Below, one piece after another: positions 1 through 6,911 of a stretch of DNA of 9,899 nucleotides. Under the pieces are notes generated by a model, which worked only from the letters and a program-made list of their open reading frames with translations, did no database searches and was not told where the DNA came from. Each line of letters opens with the position of its first letter. The first letter of the stretch is position 1. Source of the DNA: Gemmatimonadota bacterium (GTDB lineage Bacteria; Gemmatimonadota; Gemmatimonadetes; Gemmatimonadales; GWC2-71-9); contig QHTS01000045.1 of the NCBI GenBank assembly GCA_003220905.1, positions 1 through 9,899 on the forward strand, given 5' to 3'. The position numbers and the translations under genes were made by a program.

Positions 1-711
1 GTCGGCCGTCTTGGTTTCGCTGCCCGCCACCGTCACGGTCGCGGTCTGCGTGCCGTACTTCTCGTGCCACGCCTCGATCGTGTACGTCCCGGGCGGCAGG
101 CCCTTGAGCGTGAAGCTCCCGTCCGCGCCGCTCACCCCGAAGAACGGATGCGGCAGCACGCCCAGCCACGCGTGCATCCAGCCGTGCACGTTGCACTCGA
201 GCGGCACCATCACTTCCGACGCCGTGAACGTGCGCTCCGACACCATATTCGTCGGCTGGCTGATGTTGAAGGGTCGGTTCTTCACGCCCTTCGCCTTGAT
301 GTTGTGCAGGATGCCATCGGAGTTCTTGATGGCGAGCTTCTGACCCACCAGAATGCCGAACACGTGCGGATGGTAGCGGCAGCCGTCCTGATCGAGAGTC
401 ACCGGCCCCGTGGGCGCCGGCGCCGTGTAACTCGCCGGGAGACCGGACTTCACGTACACGAACACATTGGCGAGGGTGCCGTTCGGGTTCACCACCACGG
501 TCTCCTCCGTGGGCACGCCCTGGTACTTCGCCTTGCACTTGGGCTCCTCGGTCATGTCGATCTTCGGCATGGCAGGCTTGGTGCCGGTGAACTTCACCTT
601 CCCGCTGATGGTCCCGCCGCCTTGCGCGGGTGGGGGGGGCTGGCGCGTCCACGCCGCGAGGGCCAGGGCCAGCACCGCGCCCGTCGCTGCCACAGCTCCA
701 AGCTTCCGCAT
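1..711 (-). CDS. Secreted cupredoxin-like protein with C-terminal carboxypeptidase-regulatory-like beta domain (partial, 3' end outside window)
   Basis: Open reading frame of 237 codons from ATG at 711 that runs off the left edge with no stop. Residues 1-20 form a signal peptide (MRKLG then an Ala/Leu/Val core), so the product is exported. Residues about 34-185 look like a blue-copper fold: His136 in an HNI motif and a CNVHGWM loop with Cys173, His176 and Met179 are plausible copper ligands, although C-x2-H-x2-M is tighter than the C-x2-H-x4-M of plastocyanin. Cys59 and Cys111 may pair. From about residue 193 a GVSGADGSFTLKGLPPGTYTIEAWH stretch (shown in part: DGSFTLKGLPPGTY) is typical of carboxypeptidase-regulatory-like domains. 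It follows the cytochrome/haem-b gene by 28 bases and has its own strong Shine-Dalgarno. Role as periplasmic electron carrier or copper protein of the neighbouring oxidase chain is inference. Confidence 0.8.
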   Translation of the reverse strand, partial: MRKLGAVAATGAVLALALAAWTRQPPPPAQGGGTISGKVKFTGTKPAMPKIDMTEEPKCKAKYQGVPTEETVVVNPNGTLANVFVYVKSGLPASYTAPAPTGPVTLDQDGCRYHPHVFGILVGQKLAIKNSDGILHNIKAKGVKNRPFNISQPTNMVSERTFTASEVMVPLECNVHGWMHAWLGVLPHPFFGVSGADGSFTLKGLPPGTYTIEAWHEKYGTQTATVTVAGSETKTAD

Positions 712-723
712 CCTGCCTCCTCG
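712..723 (-). promoter_or_regulatory. Strong ribosome binding site of the cupredoxin-like gene
   Basis: On the coding strand CGAGGAGGCAGG directly precedes the ATG at 711; GAGGAGG (716-722) is near-perfect anti-16S sequence with 4 bases of spacing. It supports this start, in contrast to the weak sites of the tightly coupled genes upstream. Confidence 0.7.
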
Positions 724-739
724 ATGAGAGTCCTGCACG

Positions 740-2317
740 CTATACCCCCGAACGCGCCGCGCCGCGCCGCTGGGCCCGCCGTACGACCACGAGCCCGAGC
801 CCGAGCGTCACGAGCATTGCCACCACCGGAGAAATGAACACGCCCGGCGGCGTGGCCCGGTCGAGCGCCAGGAAGTACCAGGTGCTCACCGCCATGCGCG
901 AGCCGTGTTCCCCGCTGGAGCCGTCCCAGGCGAAGAAGGCCATCGGAATCGCCCGGCCAGCCTCAAGCTGAACTTCGTTGGCGGTATCGGGCGTCGCAAG
1001 GGCGCGAGTGAGCACCAGGCGCCACTCGCCGTGCTCGTAGATCGCCTCTCCGGCCGGCGCGCCCGCAAGGGTGTCGAAGCGCTCGATGCCGCGGCCCAGG
1101 CCGGCGAGGGCCCGGCGCGGCCGGCTCGTCCAGCGCCATTGATACACCGGGTCGGTGGCGGCCCCCATGAGGAAGTAGGGCCGTTCCATTTCCCCCGACC
1201 CCTCCGGCAGGCGGCGGGGAAACTGTATCGCCAGCTCGTCGGGCCAGGGCTCCGCCTTGAGGGGCGGCGCGGAGTCGTCGCCGGCGACGGTCTCGAGGAT
1301 GCGCTGCTCGAACTTGAGCCACGCCGTATCGGGGCTCTCGGTGCGGTCGTCCCAGCTCACCCGCAGCGCGAGCGTCTTACCGTCGTGCACGGCTTGCACC
1401 CACACGCCCGACACCGCCGGCGCGAACCAGCGTGACTGGTGGATGACCTGGCCCACGAGCGGGAACCAATAGCGGGTGACGCGCGCCCACGCCGAATCGT
1501 CCGGCGAGACCGGCACCGTGCCGGGGATCTGCGGGGCATGGACCACATCGCGCACCTCGGGCGGGGCCGGCGGCGAGAGCGAGCGCACGTACTGCGCCAG
1601 GCGCCACAGCTCTTCGTCGGTCAGGAACTTCTGATCGATCAGGTCGGCGAACGACGGCATCGGCGTGCCGTCCAGCCCCGTGCGCAGCCGCCGGTAGATG
1701 TCTTCCACCGAGCCGCCACCACGGAACCGCCAATTCTGGTGCAGATCGGCGGCGAAGATCGGGAAGTCTGCGTCGTCCTTGAGGGTCGGCGCCGAGGCGC
1801 CGTCGCCCCTCCCCTGATCGCCGTGGCACTTGCGGCAACCGATCGAGTCGTAGAACTCCCGCCCCACCTTGACGGCGTTGGCGCTCGTCCCCCCGCTCGG
1901 CGCGCTCGAGAATTTCAGCGGCACCACGTGCTGGCTCGTGTCCGCGAAGAACGACGAGAAGGTCTTGATGTACGCCATCACATTGCGCCGCTCCGCGTTC
2001 GAGAGCCGCCCCCGCCACCCCGGCATCGCGCTCCCGGGGAGCCCGTCGTCGATCGCCCGCGCGAGATCCGCGTCGGTCGGAAGCTGGCCGCTCGCCGTCG
2101 TGCGGATCTTGTAGAGCCCGCCGGTGAAGTTGCGGGGGCGCGGGAGCATGTACGCCGCCGCCGGGCCGTCGCCGGCACCGCCATCGCCGTGGCAACCGGC
2201 GCACCACTTCACGTAGACGGCTTTGCCTTTCGTGGTGTCCTGCGCCGGGAAAGGGGAATGGGGAGAGGGGAAAGGTGCGGCTCGCAGCGCGAGCAAGAGA
2301 AGGCCGCTAATCATCAC
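740..2317 (-). CDS. Di-haem cytochrome c fused to ethylbenzene-dehydrogenase-type haem-b domain
   Basis: 525 residues from GTG at 2317 (ATG at 2314 is the equally likely alternative). A short hydrophobic N-terminus (LLLLALRAA) and a PFPAQD site suggest export. Two cytochrome c domains follow: CAGCH at 39-43 with probable Met ligand M98, and CRKCH at 161-165 with probable ligand M220. Residues about 260-490 resemble the EB_dh family, the haem-b binding gamma subunit of DMSO-reductase-family enzymes (ethylbenzene dehydrogenase, some nitrate and nitrite oxidoreductases); RPYFLMGAATDPVYQWRW at 379-396 contains a candidate haem ligand, M384. A C-terminal helix at 492-513 followed by RRAQRRG anchors it, placing the haems outside the membrane. 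The start overlaps the upstream cytochrome gene by 11 (GTG) or 8 (ATG) bases. No molybdenum catalytic subunit is in the window, so I infer an electron relay rather than an enzyme subunit. The N-terminal PFPSPHSPFP segment is encoded by a dispersed repeat. Confidence 0.85.
   Translation of the reverse strand: MMISGLLLLALRAAPFPSPHSPFPAQDTTKGKAVYVKWCAGCHGDGGAGDGPAAAYMLPRPRNFTGGLYKIRTTASGQLPTDADLARAIDDGLPGSAMPGWRGRLSNAERRNVMAYIKTFSSFFADTSQHVVPLKFSSAPSGGTSANAVKVGREFYDSIGCRKCHGDQGRGDGASAPTLKDDADFPIFAADLHQNWRFRGGGSVEDIYRRLRTGLDGTPMPSFADLIDQKFLTDEELWRLAQYVRSLSPPAPPEVRDVVHAPQIPGTVPVSPDDSAWARVTRYWFPLVGQVIHQSRWFAPAVSGVWVQAVHDGKTLALRVSWDDRTESPDTAWLKFEQRILETVAGDDSAPPLKAEPWPDELAIQFPRRLPEGSGEMERPYFLMGAATDPVYQWRWTSRPRRALAGLGRGIERFDTLAGAPAGEAIYEHGEWRLVLTRALATPDTANEVQLEAGRAIPMAFFAWDGSSGEHGSRMAVSTWYFLALDRATPPGVFISPVVAMLVTLGLGLVVVRRAQRRGAARSGV
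2244..2277 (+). repeat. Dispersed purine-rich repeat, copy A
   Basis: Purine-rich on the plus strand (begins GCCGGGAAAGGGGAA, ends GGGGAAAGGTG). It is 31/34 identical to the reverse complement of copy B at 2315-2348. It lies in the 5' part of the cytochrome/haem-b gene, where the pyrimidine strand encodes the low-complexity PFPSPHSPFPA at the end of the signal peptide. Confidence 0.85.
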
Positions 2318-2348
2318 CTTTCCCCTTTCCCGTTTCCCCTTTCCCGGC
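2244..2348 (-). promoter_or_regulatory. 34-bp inverted repeat able to form an mRNA hairpin over a translation start
   Basis: Arms 2315-2348 (5' in the mRNA, purine-rich) and 2244-2277 (3', pyrimidine-rich) pair at 31 of 34 positions around a 37-base loop (2278-2314). The 5' arm contains the AAAGGGGAAAGG sequence that is the only Shine-Dalgarno candidate for the downstream cytochrome/haem-b gene, the GTG start sits at the end of the stem, and ATG 2314 and the upstream stop codon (2307-2309) lie in the loop. Ribosomes finishing the upstream gene would melt the 5' arm. The pairing is seen in the sequence; a role in translational coupling is inference. Confidence 0.5.
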
Positions 2349-3137
2349 TTCGGTCTCCCACGTTCTCGGCTTCCAGCCCGTCTGCTCGTACAGGAACAGG
2401 ATCACCGACCAGATCTCCCGCTCCGTTAAAAAGTCCTCCCACACCGGCATCGCCGAGTTCCAGGGCGTGCCCTCGCGCGGCAGCCCGGGCCCGCCCTTCG
2501 CCACGCGCCAGAACACGAAGCTCTCGGTGAGCTGCGCGATCGTGCCGTTGTCCTGGAAGTTCGCGGGGAGCGGGTTGAAGCCGGGCCCGAAGTGTCCCTG
2601 GCCGTCGAGGTGGTCGCCGTGGCACGGAAGACAGTTCTGGTAATAGACGCGTTTCCCCTCCGCGAGGTAGGAGGAGAGCGAGTCGGGGTGCTGCCGCAGC
2701 GGGTTCTCCAATCCCGTCAGCGCAATCGTCTTGCCCCGGAACGTGATCTCGGCGGGCGGCGCGGGATGGATCGACCGCAGGTTCGGCGGCGCCGCCACGG
2801 TCGTCTTGACCTGGCCGTAGGCGGCGAGTCCCACCAGCGCGGTCAACCCCGCGAGCGCGGCGGCGCGCACCGCCTTGAGCCGCGGCTCGATCAGGACGGC
2901 CTGGATCGGTTCCTTGAAGCGACGCCAGCGCTCTTCGTTGTCGCTCACGTAAATGAGCACGCCGACGAGCACCGTGACCATGTATTGCAGCACGACGCTC
3001 TTCGGGACGATGGCGCTGCCGGGAAGGATCGGCACCACCCAGACGACCACGATGTAGGCGATGAGGACGATCCCCACCGCCTGCCAGAACGGGTGCTCGG
3101 CGTACCGCCGGATGGCCGGGGGGAGGCGGGGGCTCAT
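2307..3137 (-). CDS. Membrane-bound mono-haem cytochrome c
   Basis: 276 residues from ATG at 3137, whose ATGA overlaps the TGA of the preceding cytochrome gene by 4 bases; the longer open frame upstream is shadow. Three hydrophobic segments occur at about 18-38, 48-64 and 88-108, followed by a large extracytoplasmic domain with one c-type haem site CLPCH at 169-173 and probable distal ligand M230 (SAMPVWEDFL). Typical cytochrome c helix residues follow (EIWSVILFLYEQTGW). The last 13 residues (EAGKGETGKGKGD) are encoded by dispersed repeat copy B and look like an added tail. Expected role: electron transfer at the membrane between the di-haem cytochromes and the oxidase. The three-helix part has no haem-b histidine pair that I recognise, so I do not call it cytochrome b. 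Confidence 0.85.
   Translation of the reverse strand: MSPRLPPAIRRYAEHPFWQAVGIVLIAYIVVVWVVPILPGSAIVPKSVVLQYMVTVLVGVLIYVSDNEERWRRFKEPIQAVLIEPRLKAVRAAALAGLTALVGLAAYGQVKTTVAAPPNLRSIHPAPPAEITFRGKTIALTGLENPLRQHPDSLSSYLAEGKRVYYQNCLPCHGDHLDGQGHFGPGFNPLPANFQDNGTIAQLTESFVFWRVAKGGPGLPREGTPWNSAMPVWEDFLTEREIWSVILFLYEQTGWKPRTWETEAGKGETGKGKGDD
2315..2352 (-). repeat. Dispersed purine-rich repeat, copy B
   Basis: Purine-rich on the minus (coding) strand. It matches copy C (9513-9549) at 33 of 37 positions in the same orientation and reading frame, both encoding an ETGKG(K/N)G core, and matches copy A in inverted orientation at 31 of 34. It forms the C-terminal tail of the mono-haem cytochrome and at the same time the leader of the next gene. 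Confidence 0.85.
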
Positions 3138-3934
3138 TTGTGCGCCGCCAGATACTGCGCCAGCGCTTCGAGCTGCGCGGCGTTCATCATGGTGCCGAAG
3201 CTCTTGGGCATGATCCCCGCGAGCTTTTCGTAGCCCTTCGTGACCGACGACGCCGGGTCGAGGATCTTCTTCCGGATCGACTCCGCGTCGCGCCGCGAGC
3301 CGACGTGCGTGAGATCGGGCGCGATCACCTGGCCCTGCCCCTCGAGCTTGTGACAGGCGAGGCACCCGGCGGCCTGGATGATCACCTTGGGATCGGTGCT
3401 GCCCCCAGCGAAAGCGGTACCCCCACCCCCCCCACCGCCAGGGGAGGTTGTGGAGGTTGGGGAGGATGCGGGAATGTCCGACGCGCTTACGTCCACGGCG
3501 CCGCCCTGCGATTCGAGGAACGCGATCACGGACCAGACCTGCGCGGGCGACAGCTGCTTCGTCATCACCGGCATGATCGGCTGGTAGCCGGATACGACGA
3601 ACGCCGTCGGATTGTCGAGCGACTCGTACAGGTACTGCTTGCAGGTCTTGCCGGGCTCCCGCTTGCCGCAGCGGGCCCCGATCGGCCCCTGGCCCTTCTC
3701 GTCGGTGAGGAGGTTCGGCGCACGCTCGCCGAGCCCGTGGCAGGTGGTGCAGCCGCCGATGCCGGTGTAGACCTTCTGCCCCGCGGCGACGAGCTGCTCC
3801 GGCGTGACGTTGGCGCCGAGGGTGAGCGCCTGCGGCACCTCGGACTGGACCTGCGGGATCTTGTTGGCGATGAGGGTATAGAGCGCCAGCGTCCCGAGGA
3901 CGATCCCGACGATCTTGGCGTTAGTGGCCCACAT
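3134..3934 (-). CDS. Membrane-anchored di-haem cytochrome c
   Basis: 266 residues from ATG at 3934, overlapping the end of the oxidase gene by 14 bases; the coding strand just upstream has AGGGGGCCCGGC, an acceptable ribosome site. Residues 8-23 are an uncleaved N-terminal anchor. Domain 1 has CTTCH at 62-66 with Met ligand candidates M121/M124 and a Cys89/Cys98 pair in an inserted loop. A Ser/Thr/Pro/Gly linker (about 152-180, with a run of seven Gly) leads to domain 2 with CLACH at 191-195 and candidate ligand M242. The position right after the oxidase gene suggests it is the direct electron donor or a cytochrome c subunit of that oxidase, as in cbb3 or caa3 enzymes; this is inference. The linker is encoded by low-complexity DNA including 8 consecutive C bases on the plus strand. 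Confidence 0.88.
   Translation of the reverse strand: MWATNAKIVGIVLGTLALYTLIANKIPQVQSEVPQALTLGANVTPEQLVAAGQKVYTGIGGCTTCHGLGERAPNLLTDEKGQGPIGARCGKREPGKTCKQYLYESLDNPTAFVVSGYQPIMPVMTKQLSPAQVWSVIAFLESQGGAVDVSASDIPASSPTSTTSPGGGGGGGTAFAGGSTDPKVIIQAAGCLACHKLEGQGQVIAPDLTHVGSRRDAESIRKKILDPASSVTKGYEKLAGIMPKSFGTMMNAAQLEALAQYLAAHK
3443..3469 (-). repeat. Three tandem 9-base units in the cytochrome linker
   Basis: On the plus strand GGAGGTTGT, GGAGGTTGG and GGAGGATGC follow one another. On the coding strand they give the tripeptides ASS, PTS and TTS. They adjoin the C-run at 3420-3433, so the whole linker is low-complexity DNA likely to vary in length between strains. Confidence 0.7.
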
Positions 3935-5636
3935 GCCGGGCCCCCTGCTCCCCTTCGCCCGCGACGAAGGTGGACTTCTCGGCGAGCCCGCCGAGCCAGA
4001 ACACGAACGCCACGAGTGAGAGGAAGATCAGCACGCACAGGCTGATCATCTTCGAGGCGTAGCCGAGCGCGGGGGTGGCGGCGTACTTGCTCGTGTCCTG
4101 CATGACCTGCCACACGTGCCAGTACTGCCGGATCCCGGAGCGCGCGAACCCCATCAGGCCCATCAGCCAAGTGAACGTGACGGCCAGGATGAACAGCGCG
4201 TACTGGGACCGCGGTGGCATTTTGCCCCACCGGATCGCCCCCAGCGATTGGGCGCCGCGCGTCATGAGGATGTCGATCAGGGTGACAAAGACGATGCACG
4301 AGAGCACCGCCAGGACCTGATAGACGCTGAACCCGATTCGCACGATCGCTTCGACGAAATAGCCGCGGATGCCGTAGAACAGGACGACCCCCGCCGCCAC
4401 CGCGAACATCGCCCCCTGGATGATGGTCCCCGTGCGCGCCCACGGCACCACCGGGCGCGTGTTGGCCCGGCGGTAGAGGAGGAACGACAGAAACGTGGTG
4501 AGGATCATCAGGTTCACCGCGGTATTCTTGGCGCTCATCACGCCGAGGGCGCCCAAGAAGGGGTGGTGCGACCCGCCCATCGCGGCCAGCTCCTTCGAGT
4601 CCGCGATCATGGTGTGGGGCGTGCCCCACACGATGGCGCCGAGCACCAGCACGATCAGCAGGTACTTGGTGTAGGGCCGGAACCGCTCGGCGCCGGGAAT
4701 GCGGCCCATGCCGATCCACAGATAGTAGTTCCCCGTCAGGAACAGCACGGCGATGAGGAACGCCTGGATCACCCACAGCCAGCTCATGAAGCCGCCCATC
4801 ATGGTGATCCCCATCGACTGGTCGTACTGATAGATCTCGCGCCCCAGCCAGTAGCCGGCGAACGGCAGCACGATGAGCGCCGACATCGCAATGAAGTTCC
4901 CGACGTAGCCCATCCAGTCGTAGTGGGCCCGCTCCTCGTCGGTGCGCGCCGCGAGAAAGCGATAGCTCGCGTACGCTCCCACGATCGCGCCGCCGAACAC
5001 GACGTTCGCGATCACGCGATGGACGTTGATCGGCATCCAGGTCGCATTGGCGATCGCGTGCCAGAGCTTGATGGTGGTCGGGTCGGTGGTGGGCGTGATG
5101 TCCCGTGGCGGCGACATCATGTACGTGAGCCACGCATTCGCGATGAACATCACGATCGTGCCCCAGACGTTGAGCAAAATCCCGAGCGTCCAGTGGCCGA
5201 GCTTCGCCCGACCCTTCTTCCAGCGGTCCCAGCCGTAGTAATAGAGGTACAGCGTGAAGGACTCGATGAAGAACAAGGCCGCGTACAGCCACATCGACGG
5301 CGCGAAGATCGTGGTGAGGTAGGCCCAGAAGCGGGGATACAAGGTCGAGAGGCCGAACACCAGCATCGCGCCCCAGATCGCCGTCGCGCTGTATGCCACG
5401 AGCAGGAGCCGCGTGAACTCCTTGCTCAGCCGGTCGTAGCGCTCGTCGCCGCCGAAGATCCCGATCGCCTCCGTGACGACGGCGAACATCGGCACGCCCA
5501 GCACGAACGCCGCGAACATCAGGTGCACCTCGGCCGTGATCCACACGAACGCCCGCGCGCCGATCACGGGGAACTCGCCGTAGGCGTGAGTCGAGTCGGC
5601 CGCGGCTTGCAGCAGCAGCAGGGCGCTGTCGGTCAT
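3921..5636 (-). CDS. Cytochrome bd-like terminal oxidase, CydA-related, single subunit, no Q-loop signature
   Basis: 571 residues from ATG at 5636; TGATG makes the start overlap the stop of the radical SAM gene by one base. The longer open frame upstream is the shadow of that gene. A dozen or more hydrophobic helices are visible. CydA-like landmarks: EVHLMFAAFVLG with His38 (place of the haem b595 ligand), FIESFTLYLYYYGWDRW with Glu125 (matches the FLES...FFFGWDRLGK helix of E. coli CydA), and NVHRVIANVVFG with His206 (place of the b558 histidine). The GRQPW motif and the long periplasmic Q-loop of quinol-oxidising CydA are not found, and no CydB follows. Extra histidines occur in WGTPHTM (His341) and GGSHHPF (His357-358). 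Divergent bd-like oxidases are known from Nitrospira as candidate oxygen-reducing enzymes. With c-type cytochromes next door, electron supply from cytochrome c is plausible but inferred; O2 or another small molecule could be the substrate. Confidence 0.82.
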   Translation of the reverse strand: MTDSALLLLQAAADSTHAYGEFPVIGARAFVWITAEVHLMFAAFVLGVPMFAVVTEAIGIFGGDERYDRLSKEFTRLLLVAYSATAIWGAMLVFGLSTLYPRFWAYLTTIFAPSMWLYAALFFIESFTLYLYYYGWDRWKKGRAKLGHWTLGILLNVWGTIVMFIANAWLTYMMSPPRDITPTTDPTTIKLWHAIANATWMPINVHRVIANVVFGGAIVGAYASYRFLAARTDEERAHYDWMGYVGNFIAMSALIVLPFAGYWLGREIYQYDQSMGITMMGGFMSWLWVIQAFLIAVLFLTGNYYLWIGMGRIPGAERFRPYTKYLLIVLVLGAIVWGTPHTMIADSKELAAMGGSHHPFLGALGVMSAKNTAVNLMILTTFLSFLLYRRANTRPVVPWARTGTIIQGAMFAVAAGVVLFYGIRGYFVEAIVRIGFSVYQVLAVLSCIVFVTLIDILMTRGAQSLGAIRWGKMPPRSQYALFILAVTFTWLMGLMGFARSGIRQYWHVWQVMQDTSKYAATPALGYASKMISLCVLIFLSLVAFVFWLGGLAEKSTFVAGEGEQGARHVGH

Positions 5637-6910
5637 CAACTGTCGGCCACGAAGAACGGTCGCTTCTTCGAAAAGTCGATCGGCATGGCGCTGCGCACTT
5701 CCGCTAGCAGCTCGGGCGTGACTTCCCGCCGTCCCTGGCGGCGGGCCCACGCTTCCACCCGCTGCATCACCACGCCCCGGACGAACGAAGGAATCCGCTC
5801 CATGCGCTCGCGCGCCGCATCGGCCCACACGAGCGCCGGCGTGAAGGCGTCGCCGTACGCAATCGCCCGCGCGGGCTCGAGCAGGGCCACGGCGCCCGTC
5901 GGCTCGTAAACGCACGACGGATCGGCGGCGAGCACGTCCCCTTCGAGGGCGAAGGCGCGCGCCCGGCAGCCGCCGCACAGGGCGCGGTACTCGCACACGC
6001 CGCACTTGCCGCCGAGCGGCCCCTCGCGCAGCCGGCGGAACAGGGGCGCCGACCACCAGATGTCGGCGAAGCTCTGGGCGCGCAGGTCTCCCGCCACCTC
6101 GGGCAGGTACGGGCACGGGGTCAGCTTGCCGTCGGGGGTGATGCGGCAGTACTGGGTGCCGCAGGGGCAGCGCGTCTGGTAGTTCAATACGGGGGAACCG
6201 AGATCGCGCTGGTGCACGTGCCGCATGAAGTGCGGGGCGCACTTCGCTCGTACCAGCATGCGGCCGCGGTAGGCGCCCTCCCACCGGGCCAAATCGGCGA
6301 GCACCGCTTCGTAGTCCGCGGGCGCCAGGTCGGTGAGCGACGCCCCGCGCCCGGTCGAGACGAGGAAGTAGCAATTGAAGGACACCGCGCCCTGCTCAGC
6401 CGACCATTCGACCAAGCGCTCGAGCTCGGCGCGGTTCCCCTTGGTGACGGTGGTCTGGACGATGAAATCGAGCCGCGCGGCAGCGAGCCGCGCGAGCGCG
6501 GCCTGCACGTCCGCGAGGGCCCCCCGACCGCGTCGGAAGTTGTCGTGGTAGGACGGGCGCAGCGAATCGACGCTCACCGCCAGGCCCTGGACGCCGGCCT
6601 GCTTGAGCGCCGCGATCCGCTCGTCGGTGAGGAGCGTCCCGTTCGTCCCCACGACGACGGTGGCCCCGTTGGTCGCGGCGTAGTGGGCGATCTCGGTCAG
6701 ATCCTGCCGCAACAACGGCTCGCCCCCGGAGAGGATGAGCAGGGGCGCGGGGTTCACGAGGAGCAGCTGATCGACGATCTCGAGACACGCGGCCGTATCA
6801 AGCTCCGTGGCGGCGCTCTCGTGCGGACCCGCCGCGATGTAGCAGTGCGCGCACTCGAGGTTGCAGCGCCGGGTCAGATTCCACGCGACCACGTGAGGGA
6901 CGTAATCCAC
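5636..6910 (-). CDS. Radical SAM/SPASM enzyme of the haem-modifying (NirJ/Ahb-like) type with C-terminal PCP_red domain
   Basis: 424 residues from GTG at 6910, one base after the stop of the universal-stress gene. The radical SAM motif CNLECAHC supplies Cys16, Cys20 and Cys23; GGEP at 62-65 and the GTNG loop are family hallmarks. RAKCAPHFMR (Cys224) recalls the CAPxF/Y-R motif of NirJ, AhbC and AhbD, radical SAM enzymes that alter side chains of sirohaem-derived tetrapyrroles. The SPASM-type region carries Cys248, 250, 255, 266, 303, 306, 312, 315 and 333, sufficient for extra 4Fe-4S clusters. Residues about 362-410 (WADAARERMERIPSFVRGV) are a PCP_red domain, an unusual fusion. Next to a bd-like oxidase gene it may tailor or insert a haem of that oxidase; peptide modification is the main alternative. 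Translation is probably coupled on both sides, as no strong ribosome site is visible. Confidence 0.85.
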   Translation of the reverse strand: MDYVPHVVAWNLTRRCNLECAHCYIAAGPHESAATELDTAACLEIVDQLLLVNPAPLLILSGGEPLLRQDLTEIAHYAATNGATVVVGTNGTLLTDERIAALKQAGVQGLAVSVDSLRPSYHDNFRRGRGALADVQAALARLAAARLDFIVQTTVTKGNRAELERLVEWSAEQGAVSFNCYFLVSTGRGASLTDLAPADYEAVLADLARWEGAYRGRMLVRAKCAPHFMRHVHQRDLGSPVLNYQTRCPCGTQYCRITPDGKLTPCPYLPEVAGDLRAQSFADIWWSAPLFRRLREGPLGGKCGVCEYRALCGGCRARAFALEGDVLAADPSCVYEPTGAVALLEPARAIAYGDAFTPALVWADAARERMERIPSFVRGVVMQRVEAWARRQGRREVTPELLAEVRSAMPIDFSKKRPFFVADS

Positions 6911-6911
6911 G

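Noticed and set aside
2244..2348. Rho-independent terminator
   Set aside because: The stem is strong but lies across two coding regions, has a 37-base loop and no T-tract on the 3' side.
1439..2530. 363-codon open frame on the plus strand
   Set aside because: Antisense to two cytochrome genes whose CxxCH motifs are unmistakable; no recognisable domain.
3565..5544. 659-codon open frame on the minus strand
   Set aside because: Shadow of the oxidase in another frame; lacks hydrophobic helices and crosses real genes.
3921..5636. Ordinary cydA with cydB
   Set aside because: No GRQPW/Q-loop signature and the next gene is a cytochrome c, not CydB.
4116..5909. 597-codon open frame on the plus strand
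   Set aside because: Antisense to the oxidase and radical SAM genes; composition is Arg/His/Asp-rich with no domain, as expected for a shadow in GC-rich DNA.
5637..6374. N-terminal extension of the oxidase frame upstream of ATG 5636
   Set aside because: Overlaps the radical SAM gene in another frame and is Arg/Ala-rich; the TGATG junction gives a natural start.
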